64,000 nt of DNA from Clostridia bacterium (GTDB taxonomy: Bacteria > Bacillota > Clostridia > Oscillospirales > Acutalibacteraceae), in the NCBI GenBank assembly GCA_017517135.1, contig JAFXAK010000030.1, positions 1 to 64,000 of the forward strand. The letters run 5' to 3'. This document shows positions 35,501 through 43,856 of this stretch, piece after piece; positions within the stretch are counted from its first letter, which is position 1; each line of letters opens with the position of its first letter. The notes under the pieces were generated by a model, which ran no database searches, had not been told where the DNA came from, and saw nothing but the letters and a program-made list of their open reading frames with translations. Position numbers and translations under genes: made by a program.

Positions 35501-37064
35501 TGTGCTTCTTAAAAACTATAAATTTGCAAATGAAGCATATCTGAACTATACAGATATTATCAGTGCAACAGGTGTTTCAACCTACGAATACACTCCTAAA
35601 ATTACGAAAAAATCCAATATTAACGATAACGGAATTGTTGATTATACTGTAACATTCTATAATACTGTTCCCGGCTCAGGCGGTAATGCCGGTTATCTTA
35701 TGTCGGCTGATTCGATAATTTTTACAGATACCTTTGATGAAAAGCTCGAATATGTGGAAGGCTCTCTCTCGGTTACCTGTTATGATCCTTGGAATAGTTC
35801 GTCATGGTATAATAAATATGTCTATAACGGTGAGATTTCAGGTAACACAATGAGGGTGCCTGCAAATCAGTTAGTGTTAAGTCAGTCTAATCCTGATTTG
35901 CCGCAAGGCACTATCAGCTGGATAGATAATTTTACTGATTATCAGATGTACTGTAATCAGATTGGTGCAGGCGGTATGCATATTTTTACCTATAAGCTGC
36001 AGCTTAAGGATGAATATCTGAACACAACAGAAGAAAACAAATATGTGCTTGATAATACCGCAGAGCTTCTGTGGAACGGAGATAACACTTCAGGACCTGT
36101 AAGCGATACGGTAGAATTCAAAACCGGCTTGCTTGATAAGCATGTTGTTCAGGAAAACAATAAGCTGCTTTTTGATATTCATGTTAACCGAAATGCATTG
36201 GATATTCTTGAGGGCACGGATAAGCTCATAATCGAAGATACAATGACACATAATCTTTCGGTTTATTGGGATTCAATAAAGCTTTATTATGAAGATGTCA
36301 ACGGTAGCTGGATAGATTTTGACAGTCCGCAAAGTAATTACAGTTATACTGTTACTTATGACCAGACAAGCAATAAGCTTACATTTACGCTTCCCGATCA
36401 GCTTCACATCAGAATTGATTATACAACGCTTATAACCGAAAGCGGACATGTTTCGGTAAACAACGCGGTAAAGGTTGACGGTAAGGCGCAGGTAGCTGAT
36501 ATACTTGATGCTATTTTCAATGTAGAACAGCACAGCGGCGGTGCTTCGGGCTCGACACACAGTATTACACTTATCAAGCAGGACGGCACCACTGATGTCC
36601 GCTTGCCTGATGTCACCTTCTATCTCTACGGCCCTATGGGTGACAAGAGTGCAACACCTCCCGACGGTGTTCCGAGAACTATTGTTTCAGAGAGCAACAA
36701 AACTCTCAGCTTTATAGGAGCATATAAAACGGGTGCAGACGGTGCAGTGCTTATTGAATCTCAGTATCTCACCTTAGGCGGCCCCTATGCACTGGTAGAG
36801 GCGGCAGCTCCCGAGGGATATGCAAGGCCGGAAAAGCCCGTATACTTCTATTTCTACGGGACCGATCCTGACGGAATTATTCAGACAGTAACCACTCTTA
36901 TAGCAATAGAAAACTACACCTATGGCTTTGTTCTCCCCGAAACGGGAGGCAGCGGAACTTATTTTGTTACAATTATCGGCTCTGTTCTTATGACAGCTCC
37001 GATTTTGTATAGCATTATTCGTCGTAAACGGGAAAGGAGGCGAAAAGCAAGTAACCTCTTTTAA
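32595..37064 (+). CDS. Giant LPETG-anchored adhesin, likely pilus tip protein
   Basis: 1489 residues from a TTG start behind a perfect AAGGAGGTGG. Residues of about 17-48 are the membrane/signal segment. Two Cys/His segments (EHTHTEECY at about 56 and HTHTEECYEKKLVC at about 124) flank a Thr/Glu-rich stretch of EEITEETTEE repeats. Residues of about 175-330 resemble a CHAP amidase, but the nucleophile position after Trp is N224 and the usual HVGIV histidine is T287, so it is probably inactive. Many Ig-like adhesin domains follow, then a prealbumin-like (SpaA) domain from about 1325. LPETG is at 1447-1451, followed by a hydrophobic helix and a RRKRERRR tail. Position in the operon and size suggest the ancillary tip adhesin. 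Confidence 0.85.
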   Translation: MSGIDTAYLDIHKKFRIDSKKLATVFLVLAFIVAIIVFWWLKLVGITVTGEAFCGVDEHTHTEECYITELVCSYADLTETTAENVTQEKNITQTAEAAEEITEETTEEITEEATEEITEENTQSQHTHTEECYEKKLVCTKTEHLHTAECFPDKTADVETVSDWLATIDGVEITNNIPENLIAVAMSQTGYEESKNNFELDSDGQRNGYTRYGEWYGNPYGKWNTMFVSFCLHYSNINKVDELKAAGAEAMRLAWENRKIYKPSDEYTPERGDLVFFNNEDDAAADTVGIILAVEKESLVVILGDSENKVETKTIDIDEHIIGYGLTGELHFAKDTEYVEEESTLTEIQPDEVPEFLPLMLMATDSEPDQSHIHYVTDLSMFLVNVEIRTQDGVEISDGSTVYLGETYSITMEFKEDNEGDEWYQFGHNDEHYLTYDIPDNFHCEPFTEWHSITAITENGTIEDVGSYFIDENGHLLVTFKDGDDGLCFGHRYSNVDFNIEFNATVGSTQSGDSEEVVFNEEISVNLNIDPTAEMTVNKTHGTYNGKDNTIDYRIVIEANKAVVKDLVVYDDIYADNKHHALKDTVVVTDLNGNVLDPQPTVSDGRYSNTFGFTLSGFPDFAAGEGFIITYKAAINDEFLGEESVGLWNGVYPFGKDINGNEVKAGDDDWVTVELNKIEKDGKQAVLKADDDTIVPVIEWEIEIKKSDINLEGTVVVDTLGAGLEYYTGEPILIKRYDQWGNRLNDTYLDWNNVEVNNNSMSFELPEGYRFVIVYYTEYEQLQDGEQKHYTNTAKVTINEREEIAGGEADVVGFIPRISKSASGNDGEYVYFTLEADVPSVIKDWGSFFLTDLAAFWSYNENAAGYLYVENNPEDLVITALTDSGRVINFTPYVPGGPTENTYILVSPAGGNQYHSFNIFFNTADADTASSKWILDENATLTIKYKIPFDAKTGVEWTGELQGELTLEDVLLKNYKFANEAYLNYTDIISATGVSTYEYTPKITKKSNINDNGIVDYTVTFYNTVPGSGGNAGYLMSADSIIFTDTFDEKLEYVEGSLSVTCYDPWNSSSWYNKYVYNGEISGNTMRVPANQLVLSQSNPDLPQGTISWIDNFTDYQMYCNQIGAGGMHIFTYKLQLKDEYLNTTEENKYVLDNTAELLWNGDNTSGPVSDTVEFKTGLLDKHVVQENNKLLFDIHVNRNALDILEGTDKLIIEDTMTHNLSVYWDSIKLYYEDVNGSWIDFDSPQSNYSYTVTYDQTSNKLTFTLPDQLHIRIDYTTLITESGHVSVNNAVKVDGKAQVADILDAIFNVEQHSGGASGSTHSITLIKQDGTTDVRLPDVTFYLYGPMGDKSATPPDGVPRTIVSESNKTLSFIGAYKTGADGAVLIESQYLTLGGPYALVEAAAPEGYARPEKPVYFYFYGTDPDGIIQTVTTLIAIENYTYGFVLPETGGSGTYFVTIIGSVLMTAPILYSIIRRKRERRRKASNLF

Positions 37065-37140
37065 CAAAAAATCCGTTAAGACGGAGAATGCAAAAACACA
37101 GTAAAAAATTGCAAATTAACAAAAGAAAGGATGTAAAACA

Positions 37141-38577
37141 ATGAAAAAATTATTTGCAGTTTTAGTAGCACTCACCCTCGTACTCTCAATGGGAGTTATG
37201 GCTTTTGCAGCTGACACAGGCACAATTACAATCAGCAATGCTCTTGAAGGTGCAACCTACAACATCTATAAGATGTTAGACTTTGCTCCCGTAGCAGGTA
37301 GCGAAACCCAGGGACGTTACACAGTTGTTGCCGGTTGGGAAGATTTCCTTACAGGTGCAGGTGCAGCTTATCTTAAGGCTAATGCTGAAACAGGCACAAT
37401 AGAATGGAACGGCGAAGAAACAGACGCAAGAAAAGCAGAGCTTGCAAAGGCAGCTATTGCTTATGCAAAAGAAAAGAGCATTGCTGCAACAGCAACAAAA
37501 TCTGCTACTGCTGACGGTGCTGTAACATTTGAAGGTGTTGCTCTCGGTTACTATGCAATAGACACTTCTCTCGGTACTGTTTGTGGTCTTACAAATGTTG
37601 ACAACACATTTGAAGCACACGAAAAGAACGAAAAGCCCGACATTGACAAATATGTTCAGGAAGATAAAGACAACACTTGGGGCAAGGTTAACGATGCTGA
37701 CATTGACCAGCAGGTTAACTATAAGTCAACAGTTACAGTTGGTGTTGGTGCAACAAACTATGTAATGCACGATACAATGGAAGCTGGTCTTACATTCAAC
37801 AACGATGTTGTTGTTAAGCTTGCTGACGGTACAGTAGTTGATGCTGCTAATTACACAGTTGTATATCCTGCAACTGACGGACACACATTTGATGTTCAGT
37901 TCAACAATGACTTCATCGCAGGTCTTGATAAGGGTACTCAGTTCACAGTTTACTACTCAGCAACTCTCAACGAAAATGCTATCATTGTAACTGACGGTAA
38001 TGACAACACAGTTAAGCTTTCATACGGTGAAGACAGCACATGGGAAACAGCTGAGCACAAGACAACAACATACACATGGAAAATGGATGTATTAAAGTAC
38101 ACAATGGAAGGTGAAAACAAGGTTAGTCTTGCAGGTGCCAAGTTCCAGCTTCTTGACAAAGACGGTAATGCTATTAAGTTTACAGAAGTAGCAGGTGCTG
38201 CAGTTCCTACATACAAGGTTGATGCAGATGGTGCTGTTACAGAAATCACAACAGATGCTAACGGCAAGTTTGAACTCGTAGGTCTTGATGAGGGTGCATA
38301 CAAGCTTCGTGAAACAGAAGCTCCCGCAGGCTACAACAAGCTTGCTAACGATCTTTCTGTTGTAATCAGTAGCACACATGTTGATAATGATCTTTCTGCA
38401 ACATACACAATCAATGAAAAAGAGCCTGCAACAATCGAAGTAGAAAACAAAACAGGTTCACTCCTCCCCGAAACCGGTGGTATCGGTACAACAATCTTCT
38501 ATGTTGTCGGCGGACTTATGATGGTTGCTGCTGTTGTATTCCTTGTATCAAAGAAGAGAATGGCATCCTTTGCTTGA
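37141..38577 (+). CDS. Backbone (major) pilin, class C sortase substrate
   Basis: 478 residues with all parts of a sortase-polymerised pilin. Signal peptide residues 1-23 (ending MAFAADTG). N-terminal pilin domain to about residue 160; then H160-E-K162-N163-E-K165-P, at the place of the YPKN pilin motif, so K162 or K165 is the candidate isopeptide-forming lysine. Two CnaB-type domains follow; the second holds the E-box LRETEAPAGY (389-398). The sorting signal LPETG is at 442-446, with a hydrophobic helix and KKR tail. AAAGGA precedes the ATG. Codon use is much more restricted than in neighbouring genes (GCT, GGT, ACA, AAG), as expected for an abundant protein. Confidence 0.92.
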   Translation: MKKLFAVLVALTLVLSMGVMAFAADTGTITISNALEGATYNIYKMLDFAPVAGSETQGRYTVVAGWEDFLTGAGAAYLKANAETGTIEWNGEETDARKAELAKAAIAYAKEKSIAATATKSATADGAVTFEGVALGYYAIDTSLGTVCGLTNVDNTFEAHEKNEKPDIDKYVQEDKDNTWGKVNDADIDQQVNYKSTVTVGVGATNYVMHDTMEAGLTFNNDVVVKLADGTVVDAANYTVVYPATDGHTFDVQFNNDFIAGLDKGTQFTVYYSATLNENAIIVTDGNDNTVKLSYGEDSTWETAEHKTTTYTWKMDVLKYTMEGENKVSLAGAKFQLLDKDGNAIKFTEVAGAAVPTYKVDADGAVTEITTDANGKFELVGLDEGAYKLRETEAPAGYNKLANDLSVVISSTHVDNDLSATYTINEKEPATIEVENKTGSLLPETGGIGTTIFYVVGGLMMVAAVVFLVSKKRMASFA

Positions 38578-38586
38578 AGGAACCGT

Positions 38587-38671
38587 GAATCAGACGAAGC
38601 TGATTCCGACAGCGAAAGCTGAATCAAGTAATTAAATAATCAAATCCCTGCCGATATAAAATCGGCAGGGA
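38587..38671 (+). repeat. Three hairpins after the backbone pilin gene
   Basis: GAATCAG (38587-38593) pairs with CTGATTC (38600-38606); CAGC (38610-38613) with GCTG (38618-38621); TCCCTGCCGAT (38645-38655) with ATCGGCAGGGA (38661-38671). The last stem is strong but has no T run, so it is more likely an mRNA end-stabiliser, processing site or leaky stop between the abundant pilin and the sortase genes than a full terminator (inference). Confidence 0.7.
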
Positions 38672-38750
38672 AGTTCCCGTAAAATTCTGACCGTTGTTTC
38701 TGAATACTTTTCAGTGATGACGCTGAGAATTTTATTGAGAGAGATTTTAT

Positions 38751-39674
38751 ATGAAAGATAAAAAAACTGCAAAAAAGAAAAAAAACGGCAGTCTGTCAAC
38801 TATCATACTTGTTGCCATATTCTTTGTGGGGCTGAGTGTTCTTCTTTATCCCACAATAAGTGACTTCTGGAACGAGAAAAGACAGTCCCAGGCTATTGTA
38901 AACTACGATGACCTTATTGTGGATCTCACGCCTGAGGATTATTCAAATCATTTTGAAAAGGCTGATGAATATAATGGTAAAATAAGGAATATGGCTTTCC
39001 CGTTTCTGACTCATAAAAATATTGCAGATGAATATTACAGTACTCTTGATGTCAACGGCAACGGTATGATGGGCTATATCACCATTGAAAAAATAAAGGT
39101 ACAGCTTCCCGTATACCACGGCACGAGTGATGCTGTTCTCAATTCAGCCGTAGGCCATGTTGAGGGCTCAAGTATTCCCGTGGGCGGAGAGAGCACGCAC
39201 GCTGTTTTGTCTGCTCACAGAGGCCTGCCCTCTGCAAAGCTTTTCACTAATCTTGATAAGCTTGAAATCGGTGATATTTTCACAATAAGAATTCTTGACA
39301 GAACAATTACATATCAGGTTGATCAGATTCTTATTGTGCTTCCCGAGGAAACAGATGCTCTGAATATTGTAGCAGGGGAGGATTACTGTACACTTGTTAC
39401 CTGCACCCCCTACGGAATAAATACCCACAGAATGCTTGTAAGAGGCACAAGAATTGAAAATATTGAGCCCGACAGAATAATAAATATTATAACCGATGCA
39501 TATCAGATAGATCCTCTTCTGGTAACACCTGCAGTTGCAGCCCCGATGCTCGGTATACTTCTTATTATACTTCTTGTGAAGAGCGGAAAAAGCACAAGTA
39601 ATAATAAGAAAAAGAAGAAAAATGAAGAGGATAACAAGAAAGAAGCTTCCGACGAAAACAATAAAAAGGAGTGA
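38751..39674 (+). CDS. Class C (pilus) sortase
   Basis: 307-residue transpeptidase with an N-terminal membrane helix (about 15-33) and a second hydrophobic segment near the C-terminus (about 258-276), the topology of class C enzymes. Catalytic residues: H156 in SAHRGLPSAKLF, C218 in TLVTCTPYG and R227 in NTHRMLVRG. VNGNGMMGYITIEKI is also typical. A DPW/DPF-type lid motif is not evident before the catalytic core. The very Lys-rich C-terminal tail should lie in the cytoplasm. It probably polymerises the pilin at 37141 and adds the adhesin and minor pilin. Confidence 0.93.
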   Translation: MKDKKTAKKKKNGSLSTIILVAIFFVGLSVLLYPTISDFWNEKRQSQAIVNYDDLIVDLTPEDYSNHFEKADEYNGKIRNMAFPFLTHKNIADEYYSTLDVNGNGMMGYITIEKIKVQLPVYHGTSDAVLNSAVGHVEGSSIPVGGESTHAVLSAHRGLPSAKLFTNLDKLEIGDIFTIRILDRTITYQVDQILIVLPEETDALNIVAGEDYCTLVTCTPYGINTHRMLVRGTRIENIEPDRIINIITDAYQIDPLLVTPAVAAPMLGILLIILLVKSGKSTSNNKKKKKNEEDNKKEASDENNKKE

Positions 39675-39680
39675 TTGAGA

Positions 39681-40709
39681 ATGAAATTCAAAAAAACAGT
39701 TACAAGGCTGCTTTCAATTTTAATCGTTTCTGTTTTTTGCTTCACTCTGTTTTTTGTTTCAGGCTTTGCCGTTGATATTAATAAAAACGGCAGTATCACA
39801 CTTCATGTTGCTGATTCCGAGGAAAAAATACCCTTGCAGGGTGCTACATTCAGATTGTATTTATTTGCTGCCGCACACAAAAAAAGTGACGGTGTGGGAT
39901 ATGAATATGTAATCCCCTATGATAACTGCAATATGGATATGGATAATCTTCAGGACCCGTATTTGCCCGTTCATCTTGCTTATTTTGCTCTGACACATAG
40001 TCTGCCCTATACGGAAATTACCTCAGACGCAAAAGGTAATATAGTTTTTGATAAGCTTCTTCCCGGTGTGTATCTGATTCTTGCAACCGATATTCTTGAA
40101 AATTATTTTTTGCCCTCACCGTTTGTGGTTAATATCCCGATTTATAACCACGAGGAAGAAAGCTGGGAATATGATATCAATGCAACTCCGAAAATGCAGA
40201 TTCGTTATGAGGATGTACAGGGAGAATACACCTATCTGAGTGTAAAAAAGCAATGGGATTCTGATGAAGAAATACCTGAAAAAATTACTGTAAGTCTTCT
40301 GCGTGACCTGCAGGAGATGGAAAGAATTGAGCTCAGCGAAGAAAACAACTGGTATTACCGTTGGGATAAGCTCGATAAGCAATACACATGGAATGTTGTT
40401 GAAAATGCGGTGCCTGACGGCTACAAGGTAAGCTATGATTTTTCTTCAAATGCAATAATTATCACCAATACAAAAGATGTTGAAGATGAAACAACCACTA
40501 TGCCCGATGAAACAACAACCGATGAAGCATCTTCTTCCCCCGATGAAAGCACGACCGTACCCGACGAAAGCACAACAAAGCCTGATGAATTAATAGATAC
40601 AGGACAGCTTAACTGGCCCGTTCCTGTTTTTTCAACAGCCGGCCTTGTTCTTTTCAGTATCGGTTGGATAATGCTTAAATTCGGCAAAAAAGACGAGGAA
40701 ACCGTATGA
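39681..40709 (+). CDS. Minor (basal) pilin with LIDTG sorting signal
   Basis: 342 residues from ATG 39681, which has AAGGAG 9 nt upstream; a TTG at 39675 is less likely. Signal peptide residues 1-29, a prealbumin-like domain (about 35-170, with FDKLLPGVYLIL), then a CnaB-like domain (about 175-260, KKQWDSDEEIPEKITV to WNVVENAVPDGY). A Thr/Glu/Pro linker with DEST-type repeats precedes the sorting region, LIDTGQLNWPVPV at 304-316, a hydrophobic helix and KFGKK. QLNWPVPV after the motif is typical of basal pilins, whose usual signal is LPxTG; here Pro is replaced by Ile. The stop overlaps the next gene by 4 nt (ATGA). Confidence 0.85.
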   Translation: MKFKKTVTRLLSILIVSVFCFTLFFVSGFAVDINKNGSITLHVADSEEKIPLQGATFRLYLFAAAHKKSDGVGYEYVIPYDNCNMDMDNLQDPYLPVHLAYFALTHSLPYTEITSDAKGNIVFDKLLPGVYLILATDILENYFLPSPFVVNIPIYNHEEESWEYDINATPKMQIRYEDVQGEYTYLSVKKQWDSDEEIPEKITVSLLRDLQEMERIELSEENNWYYRWDKLDKQYTWNVVENAVPDGYKVSYDFSSNAIIITNTKDVEDETTTMPDETTTDEASSSPDESTTVPDESTTKPDELIDTGQLNWPVPVFSTAGLVLFSIGWIMLKFGKKDEETV

Positions 40710-41293
40710 AAAGAAAAATAGCAATTTCCCTTATGACTGTCGGAGTAATTTTTGTCGGTTTTTCAATGGGACTTCTGCTTTATAATAACCATGAAAGCTC
40801 AAAGGCGCAGGAAAGCTCCGAGGTGCTTGTTGAATCAATCCGTCTTAGTATAGCCGAGAACGAGCTTGAAGAGAGTATTGTTGACCCCTTTGATGAGGAA
40901 ATGACAATAAAGGAAATTGACGGCTACGGTTATATAGGATATATTTCGGTGCCTGTTCTTGAGCTTGATTTGCCTGTTATGTCCGATTGGGATTACAGCA
41001 GATTGAAAATTTCACCGTGCAGATATTACGGCAGCACAAAAACCGATAATCTTGTTATTGCTGCCCATAACTATAAATTCCATTTCGGTTATCTCGGACA
41101 TCTGCAGCCGGGGGATATGGTGATTTTTACAGATATGGATGCAAATATTATATACTACACGGTTGATTCGGTTGAATTGCTGCAGCCCACCGATGTTGAT
41201 AAGGTTAAAGACAGCGGTGATGACCTCATCCTTTATACCTGCACCTACGGCGGGGCTAAAAGAATAGTTGTCAGATGCAGTTATTCTGAATAA
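40706..41293 (+). CDS. Second sortase of the pilus locus
   Basis: 195 residues with one N-terminal membrane helix (about 5-26) and no C-terminal one. Catalytic H121 in IAAHNYKFHFG, C179 in LYTCTYGG and R186. Its domain order and lack of a C-terminal helix set it apart from the class C enzyme upstream; it may attach the finished pilus to the wall or handle the LIDTG minor pilin, to which it is translationally coupled by an ATGA overlap (inference). Class placement (B-like or another) is uncertain. Confidence 0.88.
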   Translation: MKRKIAISLMTVGVIFVGFSMGLLLYNNHESSKAQESSEVLVESIRLSIAENELEESIVDPFDEEMTIKEIDGYGYIGYISVPVLELDLPVMSDWDYSRLKISPCRYYGSTKTDNLVIAAHNYKFHFGYLGHLQPGDMVIFTDMDANIIYYTVDSVELLQPTDVDKVKDSGDDLILYTCTYGGAKRIVVRCSYSE

Positions 41294-41321
41294 TTGAAAA
41301 ATTTAATTATGTATACAAAGT

Positions 41322-41378
41322 AAAAAGTCCTGAGCTCATTACGGCTTCGCACCGTTTTTGACTCAGGAGCTTTTTGTT
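41322..41378 (+). terminator. Terminator of the pilus operon
   Basis: AAAGTCCTGAG near 41322 pairs with CTCAGGAGCTTT near 41362, with one bulge, and a TTTTTG run follows. A second small hairpin (ACGG/CCGT around CTTCGCA) sits inside its loop. Confidence 0.75.
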
Positions 41379-41464
41379 TGAAATATGTTTTGTTTATGCA
41401 TAAATTGTGTCCGACAAAGCTGAATTATGTCTTTTGTTTGTTCAAAATTTGTTCACATCTTTTG

Positions 41465-41493
41465 TTGAAAAATCCGACATAGTATGTTATAAT
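41465..41493 (+). promoter_or_regulatory. Sigma-A-type promoter
   Basis: TTGAAA (41465-41470), 17 nt, TATAAT (41488-41493), 32 nt before the lipase-like gene. Confidence 0.8.
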
Positions 41494-41525
41494 AATGGCA
41501 GCTTTAATATTGGAGGAATTTTCCT

Positions 41526-43205
41526 ATGAAAAAAATTGTTTCATTAGTTCTTGTTGCAATAATGCTTTGCGTATGCTTTGTTCCCGCAACGGCTCTTGTT
41601 GAACCCGTTGAGAACATTCCCACTATCTGTATACGCGGTGACGGTAACGATATTTATGATGCAGCCGGTGAAAAGGTTGTATGGCCTGTTTCTCTGGATG
41701 ATGAGGGTGACAGTGATCAACTTATAGATTCCGTTATTGATGTTATCTTTCCCCATCTTATAACAGGTCTTCTGACAGGTAATTATGAGGGCTACTATGA
41801 TGCTTTCTATAATGCAATTGTGCCTCTTTTTGATGACAGCGCACTTGACTGTAACGGTGAAGCTTCAAACGGCACACAGGTAGATCCCGGTAAAAAGGCT
41901 GTAAACATTCTTGAAATACAGAATAACTGGGACAAGAAATATTGGCATGAGGACGGCTATTATCACAGCCACGACTATACATTTGTATATGACTGGCGTT
42001 TGTCTCCGCTCGAAACAGTTGCTGAATTTAAACAGTACATAAATGATGTTATGAGAGTAACAGGCTCAGATAGGGTTAACATTCACGGTATATGCCTTGG
42101 CAATACTGTTGTAACCGCGTTCCTTGACAGCTATGTTGAGGAGCTTGATAACGGTGTAGAGCCTTATATCAAGAATGTTATGTTTGATGCTTCCGTTGCA
42201 AACGGCTGCCTTATTTTCAGTGATGTATTCAGAGGTAAAATTGACCTTGATGCTGAAGGCTTGCAGCGTTTCCTTGACGAATTTATGGATCCCGATGAGC
42301 CCACAGTGGGGGATCTGAGCTCAACAATTCCTTTCCTTAATGAGCTTGTTTTCAGATCATATGATATGCTCAAGGAAGCAGGCGTTGTTGACACAGTATT
42401 CAGAAGTGCAGAGGCATTTTATGAGGTAATCTATGAAGGTCTTGTGCCCAAGCTTGCTATAGCAGGCTATGCAACCTTCCCGGGCTACTGGGCGAGTGTC
42501 AGCGCAGAGCATTATGAAGAAGCAAGAGATTTTGTTTTTGCTGATGAGGAAATGAGACAGCAGTATGCAGGGCTTATTGAAAAGCTTGATGCATATTATA
42601 CTCAGGTTTCCTCCCGCTCCGAAGAAATTATGGCCGCAGCTCAGGAAAAGGGTGTACATTTCGGCTTCGTTGTAAAATACGGCACACAGACAATGCCTTT
42701 CATTGAAAGTCAGAACGAAGTCGGCGACAGACTTGTATCTGTAAGCACAGCTACCTACGGTGCTACCTGTTCGGAGATAAGAGGTCAGCTTTCTCAGGAA
42801 TATATTGACGAAAGAGTAGCACTCGGCTACGGCGATTATATTTCGGCTGACAAAAAGATAGACCTTTCCACTTCACCGTTCAAGGATAATGTGTGGATTA
42901 TAAAGAACTGCAGCCACGACCATTGGTCACACGAGGATGCACTTGTTCAGACCTTCCTTCGCAGCACGGGTATGACAACTCTTAACGACGATACATACCC
43001 CCGCTTTATGGTTTGTGACGGCACGACTAACGATGAGCTCGGCAATCTTACTGAAATGACCGAGGAAAACCCCGGTGAAGACATCTGGAACAACACTCCC
43101 GCAAATCAGAAGAGCACATTATGGACAAAGATTGTATCATTCTTCAAATGGATTGAAGCAATATTCAAAAACCTCTTCGGGGCAATGGGACTTATAACCG
43201 GCTGA
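41526..43205 (+). CDS. Secreted alpha/beta-hydrolase (lipase-like) with Cys nucleophile position
   Basis: 559 residues with a signal peptide (1-23, ending ATALVEP). PTICIRGDGNDIYD near the mature start looks like the first strand and oxyanion region of a lipase or LCAT-like fold; YDWRLSPLETVAEFKQYI precedes the elbow NIHGICLGNTV, where the usual Ser of GxSxG is C190. Downstream NCSHDHWSHEDALVQTFL could supply the catalytic His. The C-terminal 28 residues form an amphipathic, Trp/Phe-rich helix (IVSFFKWIEAIFKNLFG) like those of two other secreted proteins here. GGAGG precedes the ATG. Own promoter and terminator. Either a Cys hydrolase, an inactive fold or a transferase; the choice needs biochemistry. 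Confidence 0.75.
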   Translation: MKKIVSLVLVAIMLCVCFVPATALVEPVENIPTICIRGDGNDIYDAAGEKVVWPVSLDDEGDSDQLIDSVIDVIFPHLITGLLTGNYEGYYDAFYNAIVPLFDDSALDCNGEASNGTQVDPGKKAVNILEIQNNWDKKYWHEDGYYHSHDYTFVYDWRLSPLETVAEFKQYINDVMRVTGSDRVNIHGICLGNTVVTAFLDSYVEELDNGVEPYIKNVMFDASVANGCLIFSDVFRGKIDLDAEGLQRFLDEFMDPDEPTVGDLSSTIPFLNELVFRSYDMLKEAGVVDTVFRSAEAFYEVIYEGLVPKLAIAGYATFPGYWASVSAEHYEEARDFVFADEEMRQQYAGLIEKLDAYYTQVSSRSEEIMAAAQEKGVHFGFVVKYGTQTMPFIESQNEVGDRLVSVSTATYGATCSEIRGQLSQEYIDERVALGYGDYISADKKIDLSTSPFKDNVWIIKNCSHDHWSHEDALVQTFLRSTGMTTLNDDTYPRFMVCDGTTNDELGNLTEMTEENPGEDIWNNTPANQKSTLWTKIVSFFKWIEAIFKNLFGAMGLITG

Positions 43206-43235
43206 TAAATTTTATCATACATAATTAAATAAGCT

Positions 43236-43285
43236 ACGGCTGTATCAGACATCATCACAGGATGAATGATACAGCCGTTTTTGTT
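43236..43285 (+). terminator. Intrinsic terminator
   Basis: ACGGCTGTATCA (43236-43247) pairs perfectly with TGATACAGCCGT (43267-43278), then TTTTTGTTTG. Confidence 0.9.
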
Positions 43286-43301
43286 TGTTATTTAGGAATT
43301 G

Positions 43302-43856
43302 TTATTCCGCCACCGGCAAGTCAACTATAGTTGCTTCATATCCCAGGTGGGGGAGGAGTTTTTCTTGTATATCGCTTAATTTTATTTTTAATGTACTTGT
43401 ATTTATACACGGGTGGCAGCCGATGTATTCGTCTTTGAGCAAATCCTTGTCTATAAGGAGCTTTACCGCCTTTTTCTTGTCGTTCATAAGTCCTAAAACA
43501 GAAACGGAGCCGGGGGTGATATTGAGATGCTCTTCCATATGCTCGGCTCCTGCAAAGGAAAGGCGGGCGGAGTTTATCTGTTTGGAGAGGTCCTTTGTTT
43601 TGAACTTTTTGTCACCGGGCATTAAAAGGAGATAGAATGCGGTTTTCTGTGAGTTGCACAGGAAAAGATTTTTGCAGATTTCGGTATCTAATTTCTTTTC
43701 TATTTCCTTGCAAAGCTCTATTGTTGCCGCTTCGTCGTGGTCAATGCCTGTATAGGCAATGTCAAGGGAATCAAGAAGCTTGTATACCGCAATTTCCTTT
43801 TCTAATCTGTTGTCGGGGGAGGGGGATGAAGTAAAAAGTGTATCGGATATGTTCAT
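43302..43856 (-). CDS. Prolyl-tRNA deacylase (ProX/YbaK family)
   Basis: 184-residue trans-editing protein predicted to remove mischarged amino acids (Ala in the ProXp-ala branch) from tRNA-Pro. The YbaK/EbsC-type domain covers almost the whole length; features include KEIEKKLDTEICKNLFLCNS, the DKKFKTKDLSKQINSARLSF segment and a C-terminal GCHPCINTSTLKI that forms the pocket. Last gene of the hprK operon; its ATG overlaps the whiA stop by 4 nt, so it is translationally coupled. Confidence 0.92.
   Translation of the reverse strand: MNISDTLFTSSPSPDNRLEKEIAVYKLLDSLDIAYTGIDHDEAATIELCKEIEKKLDTEICKNLFLCNSQKTAFYLLLMPGDKKFKTKDLSKQINSARLSFAGAEHMEEHLNITPGSVSVLGLMNDKKKAVKLLIDKDLLKDEYIGCHPCINTSTLKIKLSDIQEKLLPHLGYEATIVDLPVAE

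Noticed and set aside
37141-38577. Antisense frames across the backbone pilin (Cys- or Ser-rich)
   Set aside because: They arise from the strongly biased codon use of the pilin gene on the other strand.
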